From contig NC_018396.1 in NCBI RefSeq assembly GCF_000208865.1, forward strand, positions 5,636,514 to 5,700,513: 64,000 nt of DNA. Reading direction: 5' to 3'. Positions within the stretch are counted from its first letter, which is position 1; each line of letters starts with the position of its first letter. Both the position numbers and the translations under genes were made by a program. Source of the stretch: Neospora caninum Liverpool (Eukaryota > Apicomplexa > Conoidasida > Eucoccidiorida > Sarcocystidae). The notes beneath the pieces were generated by a model, which was not told where the DNA came from, ran no database searches, and saw only the letters and a list, made by a program, of their open reading frames with translations. Positions 59,001-64,000 of the stretch are shown here, piece after piece.

Positions 59001-62000
59001 AGCTGGCCGGGACCCGGACCAGCCGAGCTCGACACACGCAGCCATCGGCGTCACCACGCGCTTTGCCCGTCGGTGGTTGACTCTTTCGGGGGAACACACG
59101 CATCCGCAATGGTACTTTTCCCCACTTTTTGGTAACTCGTACATATCGTGTTTTCCGTTTGTTTCAAAGCGCTTCACGCGTCGACCTCGTAACGAAGAGT
59201 TACTCGGGAGTAGGCGAGAACTCCCGAAAGTTTTTTAGGATCAACGAAGCACAATCCGCTGGGTGCACAGAGCTTGAGACCGAGTCAAAATGGCAAGTCT
59301 GCTCCAGAGTCTCCACCGTCTCACCTACTGGCTTGTCGGTAAGTTTCCTTTTTTCGGATGGGGTTGAAAAACAAAACCTTTGTTGGATTTGCCGGCAGGA
59401 GGTGTAACCCGCCGGCGAAAGGCCATCGCTACAGCCAGTACTCCGGAGTCTCCCGGTGGGAAGAGAGCGCTCTCGAGCGCGGCTAGGAGACCCGACCGCT
59501 GAACTTGGTTCTTCTGCAGTTCACCTGTTTGTGCTCCACTCGTAGTCATCAAACTCTAAAAGCAGATGTGGCATCCGCTTATGCTTGAAACCGGGGTGGG
59601 TGATTTGCGTGAGCTGGTTCCCTTGAGTAGCCAGAGCCCCACGGGCGTCTCCTAGGGTCAGGACGCAATGCCACGTAGAGAGGGAGGGGGCTGGACAGGG
59701 GGTGAAGGCACTTTGCTGCCAAAACGTGGATTTGAAGCCGATGACGTACTCCACGTTTCCGAATGCTTCACTCTGTGCATTCGTTCTGCCCATTTGCTGT
59801 CTTTTCAGGCGGAACCGACACGCAGCCGCCCGCTGTCCCCGTGCCGTCGAAGTTCCAACCTCTCCTAGGAGAGGTGCTCGTCTTCCTGAACCTTCGTAAG
59901 TGAACTCTCTGTGCCGAGGCTACCACAGAGAGCCGTTTAAGGCAGCCTGGAATGGGGCTGAAGATTCGGACGATTTACCCGGGTCGTTTTATAGAGGACC
60001 AGCAGCTGCATGGCGCAATCGCGCGGTTCCTTGGAAGTGCGGCGCGTCACGGTTTCTTGCGACCACTGCGCCGGGTCGGGCACAGCGGAACTCTTTCATG
60101 TGTTCCCTGGCAACTTACTCCTTTCCACCCGTGAAAACTGCTTTTTGTCGCAGGCGGCAATGTTCCGAGCAACTGGTCCCGTGAGCAAATCATGAGCTAC
60201 GTGGACAACTCGATCACGGACAGCGAACTCCAGGCCCACGCGATCAACTTTTTGAAAGAGACCGGCCGCTACACCGTGGACACTAAGCTGGCGGCGACAA
60301 AAACGACAAGCACCGACGCAGGAGCAGGACTCGGCGAGTTTGAAGGTGGGAAGTAAGCGAGCTTCTCCGCGAAGAATGTGCAGGTGAACGCCTCGTTTCG
60401 TTCCCGGAAGAGAACCGGACAGGATCCCGCCACGGGACGTGCCTTTCTTCCACAGTCCTTTGCTTCGCCCAGGTCCACTGACCTCGCACGGGGAGCAACA
60501 GGCCGCTCGACAGGAATTCAAGGCGGCTTTCAAGCGCCGTAATTCACGCCTTGAACAGGACAGTCGTTTACTCAGTCTCCCTGTGTCGCTCAAGGGGAGT
60601 GATTCTCAGTGTAGATCCTTCTGTTTTTCTATGGGAACGTCACGCCTAGGGAAAGGTATTGTATGAACAGGTATGTATTTGCTGGCTGGTGGCGGTGAAG
60701 CTGCTTCAGGAGCCTGCCTCCCTCCCTGGCCGCGTGGTATGAAAAACACGAGAACGCATTGACTTGGAAAAAATTCAAGCAGGTTTTATTGAACATGGAT
60801 GTGTCTTCCGAAAGGAAGGTCGATCTGTGCGTGGCGGGGCCAGCGTGGAGAGCGTATTGGCAACACCGCGGGATCACGGGAGAGTCTTCCAGCGACACCG
60901 AAATCACAACCCGCAGCGTCTTCTGTGTGTAGCACACCAGCTATATACGCCCAGATGGGTCATGCGTCGGTGACGCTCTACAAATCACCGGGAACTATAC
61001 TGGAGCGTGACACACACCGACGACGCTGTAGCCACATGTAAGAAATCTACCGAGAGGAGGCTTTTCTCCGGGGCACTACCTGGTGAGCTTCAACGTGCAA
61101 AAAAGCGCACGAAGAGTGTGTGACACAAGAAGCATATTCCATGATAGAGATATGGCCACAACGAAGTTCTTGGTCTGCGAAGGTCTAAAATATCAGGAGT
61201 CCTTTGTAGAAAAATATTCGAAAGGAGGAAACCCCCAGTGACTGAGTCGCTTCGTTCACTTCTCACAGATAACAGTCGCTTCTCAATGCCCGCACTGCCA
61301 GGCATACGATTCGTTCAGGACACTCCGCATTTCTAAGCTGCTACACAGAGGCTGCCTGTCCCCAGCATTCTTGCCTGAAAATGTATCAAAGCCGAGAAGA
61401 GAAACGCGCAAACGCAATACCGCGGGACTCACTCTAGCAAGCGCTAGCAATACTTATCTTCCGTGCACCTAAAGAGCTGCTTCAAACAGGATACGGGAAG
61501 CACCCACGCGACCTGTCAGTTTCACAGCAGAGCCTTCTCTGCCACTGCTGCAACTGAATCCGCTGATCCGCGCGTAACACTCTCAGGCACGATGCTCACT
61601 GTTCGGACCAGCAATTCCTTGTCAGTGAAGCGTTTTCAGGAGGGAACCACAAACGGGGAGAATTTGTTAGGTCATAAATGAAAGACTAACGTGGCAGGAC
61701 AATACAAAATCTGCATCCCGGTGCCGTACACCCGCCACCATCGGATATGTTCAATCGCGAGAAAGACTCGGCCTCGCTGCACACTAGAAAACGGTTGTCA
61801 CCTGCATGCCCTCGGAATACCTGTTGGCTGCTGGACCACCCCGCAGTCAAATTCCCAACGGCTACGAGAATCCACGACCGAGCTCGGGAACGATATCTCT
61901 CCCAAACGGAGTTTGTCGCCCTCTAGCGCAACGCGGAAGTGGCTGCTTCGACAACGCCTGCAAGATCGTTTCTGTAACGCCTGCAAGACCGTTTCTGTAA

Positions 62001-63350
62001 CGCCTGCAAGATGAAGACATTGCCTGGATGTGTGTGTACGCTACAAGGCGATATCTGCGAATCAACAGCGGATTTCCCTTCGCAGGTTTTGTTGCCCCTG
62101 CCTTTTGTGTTGTACTGGGAAGTGTATGCTGCTATAGGGACTTGAGAGGACCAACCAGGAGGATCCTCGCGACTTCCTGACGCAGCACACCGCCGCGTTT
62201 CAGCGCGCCGAACCACCGCAGCGCAGGCTCATCAGCCTCCGCTTGAGACGACAGTGTTTAGCAGAGAACCACTTCCATGCGAACATAACGCTTTCTTGTC
62301 TCGGGTTGCCGCGTTTTGAACGAACGCGTTTGCTTCGCCCGGCCTGAACCCACCGGCGAGAAGGGACCGCGTGTCCGCTCACAAACTGGACCTTTGCATG
62401 CGAAGGAGGGTCGGGGGTTGGGAGAGCTCAGGCAGGAGATAGGACAAGAAAGACGAGCAGCAGCGTAACTTGTGATAGACTTGCCATTCGTTCATGAAAC
62501 TTCCAGAGGTTGCGGAGAACCAGGACTGGAATGTGTGTCGTCGTCGGCTCGAGCGGATAGTGAGACATGCCTCACACTGCGCATGCATGACAAGGACAAT
62601 GGGTGACTTGTGGCGAACCGTCGCTGTTCCGCCTAAAACGGACCACGAATTGGCTGTTTTGGACACACTTGGGCGTTTTTCTGCCGTTTTGCATCCCGTG
62701 CTTCTAGTACGGTTGTGAATCAGCGAGAGAGTATGCAATTAAGACAAAACGCGGTCTATTTTCATGTTGCACAGCTGGCTCGGAGAGGTCGTTTTTGTCT
62801 CGTGCTGAGAAGCCTGTCTTGCCGTCGTCACGTTTTCGGTTTTCTTCCAGTCTGTTTGTGGCCTTGCGTCTCATCCTCCTCCACCCTTGCGGTTGGACGT
62901 TTCCACGCCCCGCTTTCGCTGTTCTTGTCAATCTTTTTGCTGGTGACGGAGCGCTGGCCGTCGAACAGTCCCATCCCCTTGCTTGCCGCTTTCCCGCTCC
63001 TCGCTCGCACCCTCTTTTTCCTTTTCTGTCTGCCGATTTTCCAGAGTCAACTCTGCAGACTTGACGCGGAAGTCAGACAGCCGCTAGCTTCCCCGAACAC
63101 GGTTTTCGTTTCCCAGCTCGGAAAAAAACTACAACCGGGCGCAGGCAGCAACTGCTCCTGCTGGAGATCCGTCTTTTGATCAGAGACGAGAGGGCTGCTT
63201 TGCATATCAAAGCATTTTCGAAAGGGGAAGAGTCAAGTTTGTCCCCTCCGCCCGCCGGACACGCGAAGGCTCTGTTCTCCCTGCGTCATATGTCGCTGGG
63301 GCTGCAGGTTCTCACCGGAGCGGCGGAGCGCAAACTCACGGGGCTTCGAG
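56033..63350. other. Gene-poor block between divergent CBF5 and DOP1
   Basis: The 7.3 kb between two divergent start codons. The left part (to about 57 kb) looks like normal CBF5 upstream sequence and the last ~0.7 kb looks like a normal pyrimidine-rich DOP1 5' UTR. Between about 57.0 and 62.6 kb the sequence has no (TA)n tracts, little GA or pyrimidine simple sequence, no perfect GTGTA-NN-TACAC site and only short open frames (up to about 165 codons) in all six frames. A 23-bp tandem repeat lies at 61953-62012. I recognise no gene; degenerate mobile-element or pseudogene remains, or a non-coding transcript, are possible. Confidence 0.5.
61953..62012. repeat. 23-bp tandem repeat, about 2.6 copies
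   Basis: Units beginning AACGCCTGCAAGA start at 61953, 61976 and 61999, joined by CGTTTCTGT, with a single T/C difference between the first two. Confidence 0.88.
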
Positions 63351-63987
63351 ATGAGCTCTCTCTCTCTACCGGCCTCTTCGCCTCCCGGAGAGCTGCAGAG
63401 TGGCGCGGAGGTTCCGCCCGCAAATGCGCTTGCGTCGCGAGAACAGTCGTCTTCCGCCTCAAGGGCCGCGCGAGGGGAAGACACGCCGAGTTTGCTCGAG
63501 TCGCGGAAAGGCCGGAAAGACGGTCGGGCGGCGCCGCACAGGCTCCAGAGGGAAGTAGTCGTTTGGGACGGACCTGAGGCACGGAGGTACGAAGCCGAAG
63601 TTCTGGCTGTCTTGCACAGCTTCGACAAGGCCAAAGAGTGGGCAGACTTGAACAACTGTCTCCAGAAACTCTTGCGTGTTTTCTCCCCGCCAACTGTCTC
63701 CTCGTTTGCGTTCTCCGCCGCTCCACCTGCTCCGTTCTTTCCCTTCATTCCGCACAAGGCAGTCGTCGCCAAGCGCCTCGCGCAGTGCCTCAATCCGCTC
63801 CTGCCTTCCGGTGTACATACGCGGGCTCTGGAGACATATGCGGCCATCTTCGAACGCATCGGGCCTGACGGCTTGTCGCGAGACCTCGCCATCTACAGCG
63901 CTGGCCTTTTGCCTTTTTTTCAAGATGGAGCGACGCACGTCAAGCCGTTCTTCCTCGACCTTATCAATGCGTACTACTTGCCTCTCG
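63351..63987 (+). CDS. DOP1: DOP1/Dopey-family protein, first exon (cut by window end)
   Basis: The frame opens at the ATG at 63351 and runs 212 codons to a donor (CTCG/GTAAGA) at 63988; the rest lies outside the window. DOP1 proteins are very large peripheral membrane proteins of the Golgi/endosomal system that work with MON2 and phospholipid flippases. After a disordered N-terminal ~70 residues, the Dopey N-terminal domain begins. Marks are FDKAKEWADLNNCLQKLLRVF, then HKAVVAKRLAQCLNPLLPSGVHTRALETYAAIF and the segment GPDGLSRDLAIYSAGLLPFF ... VKPFFLDLINAYYLPL. SKRLAQCL-x-P-LPSGVH-x-KALE is the hallmark of the family, and spacing to the LFLYSxGL-like segment is conserved. An insertion rich in Pro/Phe/Ala (VSSFAFSAAPPAPFFPFIP) separates the first helices. 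The gene is divergent from CBF5 across the gene-poor block. Confidence 0.88.
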
Positions 63988-64000
63988 GTAAGACACGAAC

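Noticed and set aside
58820..59300. Possible Ty3/Gypsy reverse transcriptase trace (a VEHGVIRP-like stretch, with other faint hints to 60.9 kb)
   Set aside because: Only a few residues resemble the family. The catalytic YLDD region, RNase H and integrase motifs could not be read, and no terminal repeats were seen. A profile search would be needed.
63811..63822. GTGTACATACGC in DOP1 as a tenth palindrome copy
   Set aside because: It has a mismatch and encodes the family-conserved SGVH segment of DOP1, so it is best explained as coding sequence.

Overview
The window is nuclear DNA of a tissue-cyst coccidian, most likely Toxoplasma gondii or a close relative (Hammondia, Neospora). The evidence is an SRS-family (SAG1-like) surface antigen gene, an ApiAP2-type DNA-binding protein with very long low-complexity arms, intron-rich genes on both strands, GC-rich exons set in pyrimidine- and GA-rich introns, (TA)n microsatellites in many introns, and repeated TGCATGCA sites. 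No bacterial, plasmid or CRISPR features are seen. Gene models were built by hand from reading frame, splice-site phase and protein family recognition. All assembled models close in phase, but exact ends lack transcript support.

Layout, left to right: (1) 138-7925 (+), a ~2,060-residue protein with an N-terminal AP2 domain split over three exons. (2) 7.9-12.1 kb, no gene seen; it holds a (TA)n tract and a 48-bp tandem repeat. (3) 12151-13894 (-), four-exon TIM23-like mitochondrial import channel. (4) A 2.2-kb divergent intergenic region with a 19-bp GA minisatellite. (5) 16065-22922 (+), Rab geranylgeranyltransferase alpha subunit with PPTA repeats and a C-terminal leucine-rich region. (6) 23-26.9 kb, intergenic. 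(7) 26913-33182 (+), ENTH-domain epsin-like adaptor in 12 exons. (8) 33.2-35.4 kb, intergenic. (9) 35407-36543 (-), intronless two-domain SRS antigen. (10) 36.5-39.1 kb, intergenic. (11) 39113-48080 (-), 12-exon UTP13/TBL3 WD40 protein of the small-subunit processome. (12) 48.1-51.1 kb, intergenic. (13) 51124-56032 (-), eight-exon CBF5/dyskerin rRNA pseudouridine synthase. (14) 56.0-63.3 kb, a gene-poor block whose texture differs from the rest. (15) 63351 to the edge (+), first exon of a DOP1/Dopey-family protein.

Functional themes: two same-strand neighbours (UTP13 and CBF5) serve nucleolar ribosome biogenesis. Three genes (RabGGTase alpha, the epsin-like adaptor, DOP1) serve membrane traffic. 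TIM23 is a mitochondrial housekeeping gene, the SRS gene is a surface antigen and the AP2 gene is a candidate transcription regulator.

The most unusual signal is a dispersed palindrome GTGTA-NN-TACAC. I count nine perfect copies, against about 0.06 expected in random sequence of this length. Three of them lie inside coding exons of UTP13 and four lie in the 1.9 kb upstream of the epsin-like gene. Other points of note are a probable GC-AG intron in UTP13, three AT-rich islands that may be organellar DNA inserts, and the unexplained 57-62.7 kb block.
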